A stretch of 64,000 bases of DNA from Dinghuibacter silviterrae (lineage in GTDB: Bacteria; Bacteroidota; Bacteroidia; Chitinophagales; Chitinophagaceae): positions 1,674,001-1,738,000 of the forward strand of contig NZ_SODV01000001.1 of assembly GCF_004366355.1 (NCBI RefSeq), written 5' to 3'. The first letter of the stretch is position 1, and every line of letters begins with the position of its first letter. The notes under the pieces are model-generated. The model searched no databases. It had not been told where the DNA came from and saw only the letters and a program-made list of their open reading frames with translations. A program made the position numbers and the translations under genes. Shown here piece after piece: positions 25,366-34,929 of this stretch.

Positions 25366-27899
25366 CTATAATCCTCATCATAGCGGGCATTTTGCTGGCA
25401 GCGGTGGTGCTGCAGGCCAAGGAGCCACCGGTGACCAGCCGTGATATAGAAAGAATGCTGCCCGTCTGGAAGTTGGAGCAAGACGTGATCTTGTCTCGCA
25501 ACGGAGATATGACCATCGCCTTCGACGTTACCCTTCCCGAAATATTTACGCTTTCCAACAATGAGTACAACGCTTTGCATGCGACCTGGCTGAAAGCCAT
25601 CCGGGTGCTCCCCGTGAACACCGTTTTACACAAACAGGACATTTTTATCAGGGCGGCCTATAAAGCGAAATTCACCGAAGACCAGGATTTTATGCAGAGG
25701 AGCAGCGAATTATTTTTTAATGAACGTCCCTATTTGGAGCATAGCTGTTACCTGATGATAACCCTGAAATCCCAGGACAGGAAGGCTGCCAGCTCTGCTT
25801 TTTCCAACCTGCTACGCAAAACCCTCGTCTCGCCTGAAGCGGTTAATGGCAAACTCGTCCAACAATTGCTGGACAGCGCGGGTCAGTTCCGGCGAATCCT
25901 TTCTGACGGCGGCCTGGTGGGATTGCGCCGCCTCACCACAGAAGAAATATCCGGCACCCCGGAAGCGCCCGGTCTGTTGGAACGCTACCTGTTTCTTCAG
26001 GGGGCTGAGGATAAACCGAAGATCAAAGACATTGTATTCAAACCGGAATGGAAAATAGGCGAAAACTTTTTGCAGCTTTATACCCTGGCCGATACTGAGG
26101 ACCTGCCTGGCTCCTGCAGCCCGCATATCAACTACGAGCGCTACAGCACGGACAAAAGCAAGTTTAGCATCGGTTTTGCCTCCCCCGCGGGGCAGTTGCT
26201 GCCGGTGAACCATATCTACAACCAGTATATGGTTATAAGCGATACGCCAAAGACATTGAAGCGACTGGAAGCCAGGCGCAGACGTCTGCAGTCGCTGTCC
26301 GCCTACAGCCGGGAGAACGCCATCAGCAGGGATGCGGTATCCGATTTCCTGAACGAGGCCATCTCTCAGGGGCGGCAGCCCATCAAAGCACACTTCAGCC
26401 TGCTGTGCTGGACCGATAAAAGAGACGAATTAAAAGACCTGCGCAACCAAGCGGCCTCAGCACTGGCCGGTATGGAAGCTGTTCCACACCTGGAGGTAAG
26501 CGGCGCCCCGCAACTTTGGTGGGCCGGCCTTCCAGGCAACGAAGGCGACCTTCCCGAAAACGAATGCTTCGAAACCTTTGCCGAACAGGCTACCTGCTTG
26601 CTGAACATGGAGACGGCGTACCGCTCGTCCAACAGCCCCTTCGGTATCCGACTGGGGGATAGGCTTACCGGCGTTCCGCTCCACGTCGATATTTCTGACG
26701 AGCCGATGAAACGGGGTATCACGACTAACCGAAATAAGATCGTGGTGGGTGGATCGGGATCAGGCAAGAGCATGTTCATGTGCCACATGCTGCGTAGCTA
26801 TGTGCAACAGGGTGCCCACTGCGTGGTGGTGGACGTGGGACGTTCCTATGATGGCCTGTGCGAGCTTGTTGGTGGCTATTATTTTGCTTATACCGAAGAT
26901 AACCCTATCCGTTTCAACCCGTTTTATATTGCGCCTGGCGACGTGCTGGATACCGAGAAAAAAGAATCCATAAAAACCCTTCTGGTGGCTTTATGGAAGC
27001 AGGGTGACGAAAGTTTCCGGCGCAGTGAGTACGTGGCCATATCCAATGCCTTGCAATCCTACTATAGCTTCCTCGGCAAGTACCTCGAAATCTTCCCCTG
27101 CTTTAACACCTTTTATGAATTCCTACAGGAACATTTTGTCCGCGAACTTGAGGACGATAAGGTAAAGGACCGGGACTTCGATATTGCAAACTTTTTATAC
27201 GTACTCCGCCCGTTTTACCACCAGGGAGAATTTGACTACCTGCTTAATGCTACTGAAAACCTGGATATTTTACAGCAGCCCTTCATCGTATTTGAGCTGG
27301 ACAACATAGCAGGGCATGGGATCCTGTTCAGTGTCGTTACGCTGATCATAGCCGAGTTGTTTATCTCCAAAATGAGGAAGCTCAAAGGGATAAGGAAAGT
27401 AATTGTGATAGAGGAGGCCTGGAAGGCGATTGCCCGAGCCGGCATGGCCGATTTTATAAAGTACCTGTATAAAACCGTCCGCAAATACTTCGGGGAAGCG
27501 ATCACGGTGACCCAGGAGGTGGACGATTTGGTTTCCAGCCCGGTGATCAAGGAAGCCATCATCAACAATGCCGATGTTAAAATTTTTCTTGACCTTAAAA
27601 AGTTCCAAAACAAATTTGAGCCTTTGCAGGCCACGATGGGCATGACCGAAAAGGGCCGCGACCTGGTATTGTCCATCAACCGCGCCAATGAACCCGGCAG
27701 AAATTACCGGGAGGTCTATATCGAGCTAGGCAACCAGGACATGAAAGTATACCGGTATGAGCCTTCGCGCTTTGAATACTATGCGTTTACCACGGAACAG
27801 CCCGAGAAGGTAAAAGTGAGGCAGTCCACCGAGAAGCACGGCGATATGCGCAAGGGCATTGCTGCGCTGGTGGAAGATGAAAAAAACGGAAAAATATGA
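25362..27899 (+). CDS. traG: Conjugative transfer ATPase TraG (VirB4 family)
   Basis: This 845-residue protein has a Walker A motif GGSGSGKS near residue 462, a Walker B-like VIVIEEAWKAIA near 680, and the HFSLLCW and FYIAPGD stretches of VirB4 ATPases. It powers assembly of the mating channel. The start lies inside the traF end and the stop overlaps traI (ATGA), showing translational coupling. Length is normal. Confidence 0.95.
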   Translation: MTIILIIAGILLAAVVLQAKEPPVTSRDIERMLPVWKLEQDVILSRNGDMTIAFDVTLPEIFTLSNNEYNALHATWLKAIRVLPVNTVLHKQDIFIRAAYKAKFTEDQDFMQRSSELFFNERPYLEHSCYLMITLKSQDRKAASSAFSNLLRKTLVSPEAVNGKLVQQLLDSAGQFRRILSDGGLVGLRRLTTEEISGTPEAPGLLERYLFLQGAEDKPKIKDIVFKPEWKIGENFLQLYTLADTEDLPGSCSPHINYERYSTDKSKFSIGFASPAGQLLPVNHIYNQYMVISDTPKTLKRLEARRRRLQSLSAYSRENAISRDAVSDFLNEAISQGRQPIKAHFSLLCWTDKRDELKDLRNQAASALAGMEAVPHLEVSGAPQLWWAGLPGNEGDLPENECFETFAEQATCLLNMETAYRSSNSPFGIRLGDRLTGVPLHVDISDEPMKRGITTNRNKIVVGGSGSGKSMFMCHMLRSYVQQGAHCVVVDVGRSYDGLCELVGGYYFAYTEDNPIRFNPFYIAPGDVLDTEKKESIKTLLVALWKQGDESFRRSEYVAISNALQSYYSFLGKYLEIFPCFNTFYEFLQEHFVRELEDDKVKDRDFDIANFLYVLRPFYHQGEFDYLLNATENLDILQQPFIVFELDNIAGHGILFSVVTLIIAELFISKMRKLKGIRKVIVIEEAWKAIARAGMADFIKYLYKTVRKYFGEAITVTQEVDDLVSSPVIKEAIINNADVKIFLDLKKFQNKFEPLQATMGMTEKGRDLVLSINRANEPGRNYREVYIELGNQDMKVYRYEPSRFEYYAFTTEQPEKVKVRQSTEKHGDMRKGIAALVEDEKNGKI

Positions 27900-28564
27900 A
27901 AGGGAAAATATTTTCGATTGCCCTGGTTTCATTGCTGAGCATTACGTCGCATGTAGAGGCACAAATCCCCATCGTAAGCCTGGTCACCGGGGCTATAAAA
28001 AAGGTCATACAGGCCATAGACTTGAAAGTGCAGCAAGCCCAAACAAAGGTCATCTGGTTGCAAAATGCCCAGCGTACGGTAGAGAATGCCATGTCACAGG
28101 CGGATCTGAAGGGTATCTCCGGCTGGACAGACAAGTACAAGCAGTTGTACAGTGATTACTTCCAGGAGCTATGGAAGGTGAAGAAGGTGATCTCAGACTT
28201 TATGGCGGTCAAAGACATCGTCCAGCGACAGATGGAGTTGGTAAATGAGTACGACCATGCTTGGGGGCTACTCAGGCAGGATACCCATTTTACACCTGCC
28301 GAACTGCGGGACATGTATACTGTCTATAACGGGATTCTCAACGAAAGCATGGAAAATATTGACCAGGTTAAAATGGTTGTTAATTCTTTCGCCACGCAAA
28401 TGTCTGACGGCAAGCGCATGGAACTGGTCATGGATGCAGCCAACCGCATCGAGATAAACCTGGCAACACTTCGAAGTTTTAATGACCACAATGCGCGACT
28501 GAGCCTTTCCAGGGCTACCAGCACTCAGGATGCGGAACAACTAAAACAGGTGTATGGGTTATAG
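27896..28564 (+). CDS. traI: Conjugative transfer protein TraI-like
   Basis: This 222-residue protein has a signal peptide ending VEAQ, then IKKVIQAIDLKVQQAQTKVIWLQNAQ (given in two: IKKVIQAIDLKVQQAQTK and VIWLQNAQ), SGWTDKYKQLYSDYFQELWKV and FATQMSDGKRMELV, all typical of the Bacteroidetes TraI. It is an alpha-helical periplasmic component of the transfer apparatus. The exact role is not known. Confidence 0.85.
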   Translation: MKGKIFSIALVSLLSITSHVEAQIPIVSLVTGAIKKVIQAIDLKVQQAQTKVIWLQNAQRTVENAMSQADLKGISGWTDKYKQLYSDYFQELWKVKKVISDFMAVKDIVQRQMELVNEYDHAWGLLRQDTHFTPAELRDMYTVYNGILNESMENIDQVKMVVNSFATQMSDGKRMELVMDAANRIEINLATLRSFNDHNARLSLSRATSTQDAEQLKQVYGL

Positions 28565-28568
28565 TGGG

Positions 28569-29222
28569 ATGAAATGGACGCGGAGAACGTTGAGCCTTCT
28601 TTTCCTGGCGTGCTGGGCGGCTATGGTTCAGGGGCAAAGCGTGGCAGGCAGTTTTTTCACACAGAAGGAAACGCAGATTTCCGACTACCTGAAGCAAATC
28701 CTGGCCTATCAGGTCTATATCACCTATCTGAGAAAAGGCTATGACATCGTAAAAAATGGCACAGGCACCATATCTAAAATGAAAAACGGTGACCTGTCCC
28801 TACAGACCGCTTTTTACGATAGCCTGAAAATGGTTAATCCAAGCATCCGAAATTACGCGAAGGTAAATGCCATCGTTGCCACAGAACAGGAGCTCTCCGG
28901 GGAACGTTCAGGACTGTTTAGCCAGCTTTCTGCAAGCGGGCAGTTTACAGGCCCCGAGTTGGCATCCCTTAAAAACACCTTTGTGCAGTTTGCAACTGCT
29001 GGGACAACTGACCTGGAGGAATTGCGGCTACTGGTCACAGATGGTCAAATGCAGATGAATGACAATGAACGTATTGCTGGCATTGACCACTTATATGATA
29101 AGGTGATGAGAAGCTGTCTGGCGCAGCGGCGGATGGATAATAGCGTCCAGAGACTCATGACGGAGCGTCGATTGCAAGGCCGAGATGCTGGAGACCTAGG
29201 ACAACTATTAGAAACGCCATAG
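28569..29222 (+). CDS. TerB-like conjugation-associated protein A
   Basis: About 217 residues, signal peptide ending VQGQ. The pattern GYDIVKNGTGTISKMKNGDLSL, YDSLKMVNPSIRNYAK and MNDNERIAGIDHLYD is shared with the protein at 30153. Such proteins in Bacteroidetes elements are often labelled TerB-like, but tellurite resistance is not implied. The frame also opens at 28554 inside traI. Confidence 0.7.
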   Translation: MKWTRRTLSLLFLACWAAMVQGQSVAGSFFTQKETQISDYLKQILAYQVYITYLRKGYDIVKNGTGTISKMKNGDLSLQTAFYDSLKMVNPSIRNYAKVNAIVATEQELSGERSGLFSQLSASGQFTGPELASLKNTFVQFATAGTTDLEELRLLVTDGQMQMNDNERIAGIDHLYDKVMRSCLAQRRMDNSVQRLMTERRLQGRDAGDLGQLLETP

Positions 29223-29268
29223 TAATATATTGTAAGCGCAGTAGTGAGCAGGAAAGGAGGAACAAGTT

Positions 29269-30099
29269 ATGCTGCAGATTATTTCCCTGGGAATGGGTGT
29301 GCAAAGCACCGCCCTCTACCTGATGTCAAGTCTGAAAGAGTTGCCGAGAGCGGACTATGCTATCTTCGCCGATACCGGCAAAGAAGGCTCTGGCACCTAC
29401 CGGTACCTGTCATTTTTGCAGGAGTGGCGCGAACGGAACAATGGCATCCCACTGATTGTTCTGAAAGAAAAAAACCTGTTTGAGGACCTTCTATCTCGAA
29501 AAAACAGCCAGTTTGCCCCCATTCCGGCCTTCACCGAAAATGGAGACGGATCTGTGGGAATGCTGCGAAGGCAGTGCACTGGGGAATATAAGATCGCCGT
29601 CACAGACCGGTATGTACGTGATGTGATCTATGGGCTCCCACGCTATGCCCGCAGGCCTGCCACCCATGTATGGCATGGTATCACCCTGGATGAGATCGAG
29701 CGCATGGCCATACCCAGCGAAGCCTGGAAAATTAATACTTATCCCTTCATCGGCCATTGCGTGAACTATAAGGAACAGCAGCGTCTGCCGTGGGCAAAGC
29801 CCATGAATCGATCTGACGTGATCAACTGGTACCTACTCCACGGACTGGAGATACCGCCCAAGTCATCCTGCGTATTTTGCCCCTACCAATCTGACCATGC
29901 TTGGGCGGTGTGCAAGCGAGAGCAGCCGGAGGATTTTGCGGCGGCTGTCCGCGTGGATGAGGCCATCCGCCATAACAGCCAGCGCGGGATTCAACAGCCG
30001 GTATACCTGCACCGTTCTTGCCGGCCCCTGGCCAACGCCATCTTCGATGATGCCAAAGAAGAGCCCTGGGGCGAATGCTCCGGCTGTTGTCATGTGTAG
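29269..30099 (+). CDS. PP-loop (PAPS reductase-like) ATPase, cargo gene
   Basis: This 276-residue protein has a PP-loop variant SLGMGVQSTALYLMS at the N-terminus, then FADTGKEGSGTYRYL, LRRQCTGEYKI, and a C-terminal cysteine cluster (SSCVFCPYQSDHAW; CSGCCHV). This is the adenine nucleotide alpha hydrolase fold seen in PAPS reductases and in many phage and plasmid proteins of unknown role. It lies between two TerB-like paralogues inside the tra operon, with a strong hairpin after it, and so looks like an inserted passenger. The substrate is unknown. Confidence 0.8.
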   Translation: MLQIISLGMGVQSTALYLMSSLKELPRADYAIFADTGKEGSGTYRYLSFLQEWRERNNGIPLIVLKEKNLFEDLLSRKNSQFAPIPAFTENGDGSVGMLRRQCTGEYKIAVTDRYVRDVIYGLPRYARRPATHVWHGITLDEIERMAIPSEAWKINTYPFIGHCVNYKEQQRLPWAKPMNRSDVINWYLLHGLEIPPKSSCVFCPYQSDHAWAVCKREQPEDFAAAVRVDEAIRHNSQRGIQQPVYLHRSCRPLANAIFDDAKEEPWGECSGCCHV

Positions 30100-30117
30100 C
30101 AAAAGACGAAAGTGAAT

Positions 30118-30146
30118 GTGCCGCCCCGCTACCGGCGGGGCGGCAC
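30118..30146 (+). terminator. GC-rich hairpin after the PP-loop gene
   Basis: GTGCCGCCCCGC and GCGGGGCGGCAC form a perfect 12-bp stem with a TACCG loop. No T tract follows. It could act as a terminator or mRNA end stabiliser for the PP-loop gene. Confidence 0.5.
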
Positions 30147-30152
30147 ACAAAA

Positions 30153-30794
30153 ATGTGGGAGATGAAAATAATACTTACGGCTATACTCATCATCTGCTGC
30201 GCCTCGCAGCTACAACTTGCTTCCGCCCAGGCGGCGGAGATTGAACAGTTGGCCCTCGATATTGAAAAGCTGGCGCAGTTAAAAGGCATTCTGTCGGATA
30301 TGAAAGCAGGGTACGCCATTATCCACGGCGGCTATTCGACTATCAAAGGCCTGTCCGAGGGTAATTTCAACCTGCATGCTGGTTATCTGAACGGGCTACT
30401 TGCAGTTAACCCCTCACTCCAAAAGTACCAGCGCGTGGCAGACATTATCGAAAATCAATCTCTCATTTTATCCGAATACAAGACAGCTTTCCAACAGTTC
30501 AAAAACGGTGGACGGTTTAGCTTATCGGAGATTGACTACATGGGTAAAGTCTATGGCAACCTACTAAATGAGAGCCTGGAGAATATCAACGAACTAGCCA
30601 CAGTTCTTGCCGCCGGAAAGTTGCGCATGTCAGATGACGATCGGCTAATGATCATCGACCACTTGGATACCGATACAAAAGACAAGCTGTTTTTCTTGCG
30701 CTCCTTTAATAGCCGCGCAGCAGCCCTCGATAACCAACGATCAATGGATTTACAAGCCAATCAGAATTTAAAGATACTACAGGGACTTCCCTGA
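30153..30794 (+). CDS. TerB-like conjugation-associated protein B
   Basis: About 213 residues, signal peptide ending ASAQ. GYAIIHGGYSTIKGLSEGNFNL, LLAVNPSLQKYQRVA and KLRMSDDDRLMIIDHLD align with protein A at 28569. The start at 30153 (MWEMKII) or the ATG at 30162 both precede the signal peptide; the open frame from 30075 is inside the previous gene. Predicted helical, periplasmic; precise role unknown. Confidence 0.75.
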   Translation: MWEMKIILTAILIICCASQLQLASAQAAEIEQLALDIEKLAQLKGILSDMKAGYAIIHGGYSTIKGLSEGNFNLHAGYLNGLLAVNPSLQKYQRVADIIENQSLILSEYKTAFQQFKNGGRFSLSEIDYMGKVYGNLLNESLENINELATVLAAGKLRMSDDDRLMIIDHLDTDTKDKLFFLRSFNSRAAALDNQRSMDLQANQNLKILQGLP

Positions 30795-30819
30795 ATCAAC
30801 AAAATCAAAAACGTGAAGT

Positions 30820-31821
30820 ATGTATATGGCGAGAAAGATAATCATACTGGTAATGTTGGCGCTGCTTCTACCAGGGCTGTCGCGGGCACAGGGATTCAGC
30901 GATGGTATAAGCGGTTTTAACCAGGTATTGCAAAACTTGTTCGATCAAATGATGCCGCTATGCAGCCGGATGATAGGCGTGGGCAGGGCTATTGGTGGAT
31001 TTGGGGCGCTTTGGTTCATTGCTCTTCGGGTGTGGAAACACATTGCCCGGGCTGAGCCAGTAGATTTTTACCCCTTGCTGCGCCCTTTCGCAATCGGTAT
31101 GGCTATCAGCTTCTATCCCGCTGTCATTTCCTTGATGAATTCTGTTCTTCAACCTACTGTAACAGCTACGGCTGCGATGTCCGGGGACAGCCAGGCAGCC
31201 ATCCGGTGGCATATCCAGCAACAGGAAAATGCGATCAAGCAAACCCCGCAGCCGGCAACTGCCGCTCCTGATGCCAGCGGGGACTGGGATAAATATGAAC
31301 AGCCGGATAATACATCCGATAGTAAAGGCTTTTTCAATGGTCTTAAAAGCGCTTTTAGCTTTTTCAATTTCAAGGCGATGTTCCAAAATTTTATTCGACT
31401 GATAATTCAGCTGCTTTATGAAGCCGCGGCCCTGTGCATCAATACTATACGAACGTTTTATTTGATAGTGTTGGCGCTCCTGGGTCCTCTGGTGTTCGGC
31501 TTGTCTATATTCGACGGTTTCCAGCAAACACTTGCTACCTGGTTTGCCCGATATATCCATGTCTTTATGTGGTTGCCCGTCACAAACATTTTTGCTGCCA
31601 TTTGCTCTAAAATCCTGGAAAACATGATAACGATGGACCAGAATTTTTACTCATCGGTTACTTACATCATTTTCATGGTTATCTCCATTGTAGGGTATTT
31701 CACCGTGCCTAGCGTCGCAGGTTACATCATCCACCCCGGAGGTGGTAACGATACCCTTTTACACAAAGTATCCAGCATGAGCAAACAAGCTGCAACGACT
31801 GCTGCAACCGCATTGATATAA
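30820..31821 (+). CDS. traJ: Conjugative transfer protein TraJ
   Basis: This 333-residue protein has a signal peptide, several membrane helices (RAIGGFGALWFIALRVW; FAIGMAISFYPAVISLMN; FYLIVLALLGPLVFGLSIF; VTYIIFMVISIVGYFTVPSVAGYI) and the region AGYIIHPGGGNDTL, all typical of Bacteroidetes TraJ, a VirB6-like inner membrane channel protein. It is followed at 15 bases by traK. Confidence 0.9.
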   Translation: MYMARKIIILVMLALLLPGLSRAQGFSDGISGFNQVLQNLFDQMMPLCSRMIGVGRAIGGFGALWFIALRVWKHIARAEPVDFYPLLRPFAIGMAISFYPAVISLMNSVLQPTVTATAAMSGDSQAAIRWHIQQQENAIKQTPQPATAAPDASGDWDKYEQPDNTSDSKGFFNGLKSAFSFFNFKAMFQNFIRLIIQLLYEAAALCINTIRTFYLIVLALLGPLVFGLSIFDGFQQTLATWFARYIHVFMWLPVTNIFAAICSKILENMITMDQNFYSSVTYIIFMVISIVGYFTVPSVAGYIIHPGGGNDTLLHKVSSMSKQAATTAATALI

Positions 31822-31836
31822 AAACTTGTCCCGAAG

Positions 31837-32454
31837 ATGTTTAAGCAACTCAGAAATATTGAATCCGCTTTTCGCCATGTAAAGCTTTTTACGATAGTGC
31901 TCATTGCCGCCTGCATGGTGACGTGTTGTTTTACCGTCTGCCAAAGCTATCTTATGGTAAAGCAAGCGGAACAGCGCATTTACCTGTTGGCAAATGGTAA
32001 GGCGCTGGCAGCGCTTTCATCCGATAGCAGAGAGAATATCCCCGTTGAGGCCCGTGACCAAATAAAGATGTTCCACTTCTATTTTTTCACCCTGGAGCCA
32101 GACGACAAGTTTATCGAAACCAACATTCGACAGGCGCTATATCTGGCCGATGCTTCGGCGGATAAGCAGTATAATGATCTCAAGGAAAGTGGCTATTATT
32201 CTGAACTCATTTCTGGCAATGTGAGTGAGCAGCTAGCGATGGACAGCATCGAGCTCAACCTGCAAACTTATCCCTATTACTTCCGCTACTATGGAACGGA
32301 GAAGTTGGTACGGCCAACGGCTACCGTTACCCGGGACCTGGTTACGGAAGGCTACCTTAGAATCATTGGGCGGTCGGATAACAACCCCCATGGATTTCTT
32401 GTAGAACGGTGGCATATCATCGAAAACCGGGACATCAATCTTGAAAAACGTTGA
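31837..32454 (+). CDS. traK: Conjugative transfer protein TraK
   Basis: This 205-residue protein has one helix near 20-42 (LFTIVLIAACMVTCCFTV). The periplasmic part contains RDQIKMFHFYFFTLEPDDKF and IRQALYLADASADKQYND, hallmarks of TraK, a VirB8-like component of the transfer complex. Spacing to traL is 3 bases. Confidence 0.9.
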   Translation: MFKQLRNIESAFRHVKLFTIVLIAACMVTCCFTVCQSYLMVKQAEQRIYLLANGKALAALSSDSRENIPVEARDQIKMFHFYFFTLEPDDKFIETNIRQALYLADASADKQYNDLKESGYYSELISGNVSEQLAMDSIELNLQTYPYYFRYYGTEKLVRPTATVTRDLVTEGYLRIIGRSDNNPHGFLVERWHIIENRDINLEKR

Positions 32455-32457
32455 TCT

Positions 32458-32781
32458 ATGGTAAAACAAGCAAAGCGGGGAGTATTTCCGACTAAAGAAG
32501 CGATTGCGGGTGTGATTGCCGGCAGGATCGTAGTTGCTCAACGATACATCGCAAACCGGCTTGGTAAATGGGAAAGCAAGTGCTCGGTAGTGCAAAAGAA
32601 GCTCGTACTCCTGTTGTTCTGCCTGGTATTTGGGAGTTATTGCAGCTACTTGCTGGTAGACGCCCTCTGGCGACCCCAGAAAGTCACGCAACCTCTCCGG
32701 GACATAGTCCGGGCGAGGCCACAGGAACCTCCATTGCAGTTTGGAGATACCAATTATTTATTCGTTCAAAAAAACAGATAG
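32458..32781 (+). CDS. traL: Conjugative transfer protein TraL
   Basis: This 107-residue protein has a single membrane helix near 46-65 (LVLLLFCLVFGSYCSYLLV). Its position between TraK and TraM and its length fit TraL (DUF3989). The function within the transfer apparatus is not known in detail. Confidence 0.8.
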   Translation: MVKQAKRGVFPTKEAIAGVIAGRIVVAQRYIANRLGKWESKCSVVQKKLVLLLFCLVFGSYCSYLLVDALWRPQKVTQPLRDIVRARPQEPPLQFGDTNYLFVQKNR

Positions 32782-32784
32782 AGC

Positions 32785-34047
32785 ATGAATACGTATTCGG
32801 AGAAAGAAAAAAGGCAAAGAAAAGGCCTGCTGCTATTGCCGCTGGTGGGATTTGCCTTTGCTACCCTGGTATTTTGGGCACTTGGCGGGGGAGTGGGGAA
32901 GGCTGGTGCGGGTAACGCGCTCCAGCAGGGTTTCAACACTAGTGTCCCAGCGGCAAAGTTACCCAACACCTTTATGGACAAGCTAAGCCTGTATAATAAG
33001 GCCGCCCAAGATTCCCTTGCATTGAATGAACAGCTAACAGGGGGACTTTTTGCCAAGGCCGATAGCCTTACTGATACTGTAGGGAGGAAAAGTGACTTTG
33101 TTCCCAGCCGGGCCGGGAATCTACCATCGTTTACAGGAGAACACAGTTACAGCGATCGGAACGAAGAAAAAGTCCGCGAAAAGTTGGCACAACTGGAAAA
33201 GTCACTTGATCAACCGCTTCCGCAACAGGCGGAAGTATCCCCCGCGATGTCAGACCAGGCTACGTTAGAAAAGATAATGCAACAGGAAAATAAAGCCGTC
33301 ACACCCGATACGCAGATGCAGCAGCTGAGCGGTATGCTGGAAAAAATCCTGGACATAGAGCATCCGGAACGTGTACAGGAGCGGATACAGGAACTGTCTT
33401 TTAGAAATAGGGGACGGGTATATTCCTTGGGGACTATCCCCCAGGACGAGAAAGCTGTCCTCCTGGGCGACATGCCGGATACAGGGAACGGTTCTTCCCG
33501 GCCAGTGTCACTTCGAGGACCCCAAGAGAACGGGTTTTACGACCTGGATCAGGCGGTTGCCGATACAGGACTGCCTTTGGCAATACCGGCCGTCGTGGAA
33601 GAGACCCAGACCGTTACCAGTGGCATGAACCTGAAGCTCAGGATCACACAGGATGTCTATATCAGTGGTATGCTGGTACCCCGAAACACCTTTGTAACCG
33701 GCGTTTGTGCGGTCGATGGGGAGCGGCTCAAAGTCAGTATCCCCGGTGTTAGATACAGGGATGCCCTGTTCCCGGTCGCCTTATCCGTTTATGACCTTGA
33801 TGCCCTTGAAGGTATCCGGGTACCTGGCGCCATCACACGTGATGCTTCAAAAGAAGGCGCCGACCAGGTGGTGCAAAGCCTGCAACTGATGAACATGGAC
33901 CCTTCTTTGGGTACCCAGGCGGCCAGTGCCGGTATCGAGGCCGCAAAGGGACTATTCAGTAAAAAAGTAAAGTTGGTGCGTGTGACCGTAAAAGCGGGGT
34001 ACCCTGTACTACTGGTGGATGACAAGTCGAGACGCGAAACAAATTGA
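32785..34047 (+). CDS. traM: Conjugative transfer protein TraM
   Basis: This 420-residue protein has a helix near the start (LLLLPLVGFAFATLVFWALGG), a long low-complexity linker, and the C-terminal domain with GMNLKLRITQDVYISGMLVPRNTFV (read as GMNLKLRITQD and VYISGMLVPRNTFV) typical of TraM/VirB10-like proteins. It should link inner and outer membranes in the transfer channel. Confidence 0.9.
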   Translation: MNTYSEKEKRQRKGLLLLPLVGFAFATLVFWALGGGVGKAGAGNALQQGFNTSVPAAKLPNTFMDKLSLYNKAAQDSLALNEQLTGGLFAKADSLTDTVGRKSDFVPSRAGNLPSFTGEHSYSDRNEEKVREKLAQLEKSLDQPLPQQAEVSPAMSDQATLEKIMQQENKAVTPDTQMQQLSGMLEKILDIEHPERVQERIQELSFRNRGRVYSLGTIPQDEKAVLLGDMPDTGNGSSRPVSLRGPQENGFYDLDQAVADTGLPLAIPAVVEETQTVTSGMNLKLRITQDVYISGMLVPRNTFVTGVCAVDGERLKVSIPGVRYRDALFPVALSVYDLDALEGIRVPGAITRDASKEGADQVVQSLQLMNMDPSLGTQAASAGIEAAKGLFSKKVKLVRVTVKAGYPVLLVDDKSRRETN

Positions 34048-34075
34048 TTCATATAACCATAAAAACTAATGTAGA

Positions 34076-34912
34076 ATGAACCGTATACTGTTTTTGGCGG
34101 CCATAACCGCTATGTTGATGACTCGCCAGGTACAGGCGCAAGTATTTAACTTCAGCCCCGATGCCTTGAGCCCGGCGTACAGCTTGGATATCAGCTGGCA
34201 TATAACTACCCTGCTCGTCTTCCCCTGCGCTATTCAAAGCGCTGACCGCGGCGACCGATACATCCTGGCCGAAAAGGTCAAAGGCGTTGAGAATGTATTG
34301 AAGGTAAAGGCCGGCGAAAAGGGCTTTCAGCCTTCCAATCTTCATGTCATAACACGGGACGGGAAAGTTTACACCTTCGACGTGCATTATATGGATACTC
34401 CGGCCTACCAGACCGTAGACTTGCGCCGCCAGGATCCTTTCGCCCCGGTAGAGTTTGATGGGGTTAGCCTGAACAGCAAGGAACTAGCGGATTTTTCAGC
34501 CCTTGTATCCGGAAGCGAGCCCTTCCTAAAAGGCGTTCACAGTAACCGAAACGGTCTTACGTTCACGATGGATGGCATCTTCATACGCCACGACGTAATT
34601 TTCCTCAGGTATTTGCTCAAGAACAATACGGCCATTGGATATGAAGAGGGGGCGCTGCGGTTTTTTATCCGCGACAAAAAGCGGATGAAACGCACCGCTG
34701 AGGAAGACCGAGAAGTATTGCCCCTATATCTGCTTCGCAGCGGCAGTCCCGAGAATGATAACGGGGAGATTATCGTCGTCGCATTTCCCAAATTCACCAT
34801 TGCCGAAAATAAGGATTTTGTCACCGAGCTGATGGAGGCGGGTGGCGATCGGAATGCGGCTTGTAAACTGGATGAGGGCAAGTTGCTTAAGGCAAAAGCC
34901 CTGCTTAGGTAG
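34076..34912 (+). CDS. traN: Conjugative transfer protein TraN
   Basis: This 278-residue protein has a signal peptide ending VQAQ. The DUF4138/TraN features include TTLLVFPCAIQSADRGDRYI, a VLKVKAGEKGFQPSNL segment and LRYLLKNNTAIGYEEGALRF. It is a VirB9-like outer membrane-associated component. traO, traP and traQ do not follow it. Confidence 0.88.
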   Translation: MNRILFLAAITAMLMTRQVQAQVFNFSPDALSPAYSLDISWHITTLLVFPCAIQSADRGDRYILAEKVKGVENVLKVKAGEKGFQPSNLHVITRDGKVYTFDVHYMDTPAYQTVDLRRQDPFAPVEFDGVSLNSKELADFSALVSGSEPFLKGVHSNRNGLTFTMDGIFIRHDVIFLRYLLKNNTAIGYEEGALRFFIRDKKRMKRTAEEDREVLPLYLLRSGSPENDNGEIIVVAFPKFTIAENKDFVTELMEAGGDRNAACKLDEGKLLKAKALLR

Positions 34913-34929
34913 CTAATTAATTTGAAAAA

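Noticed and set aside
28569-30794. Tellurite resistance suggested by the TerB-like label
   Set aside because: The proteins carry signal peptides and match tra-operon companions; no other tellurite genes are present.
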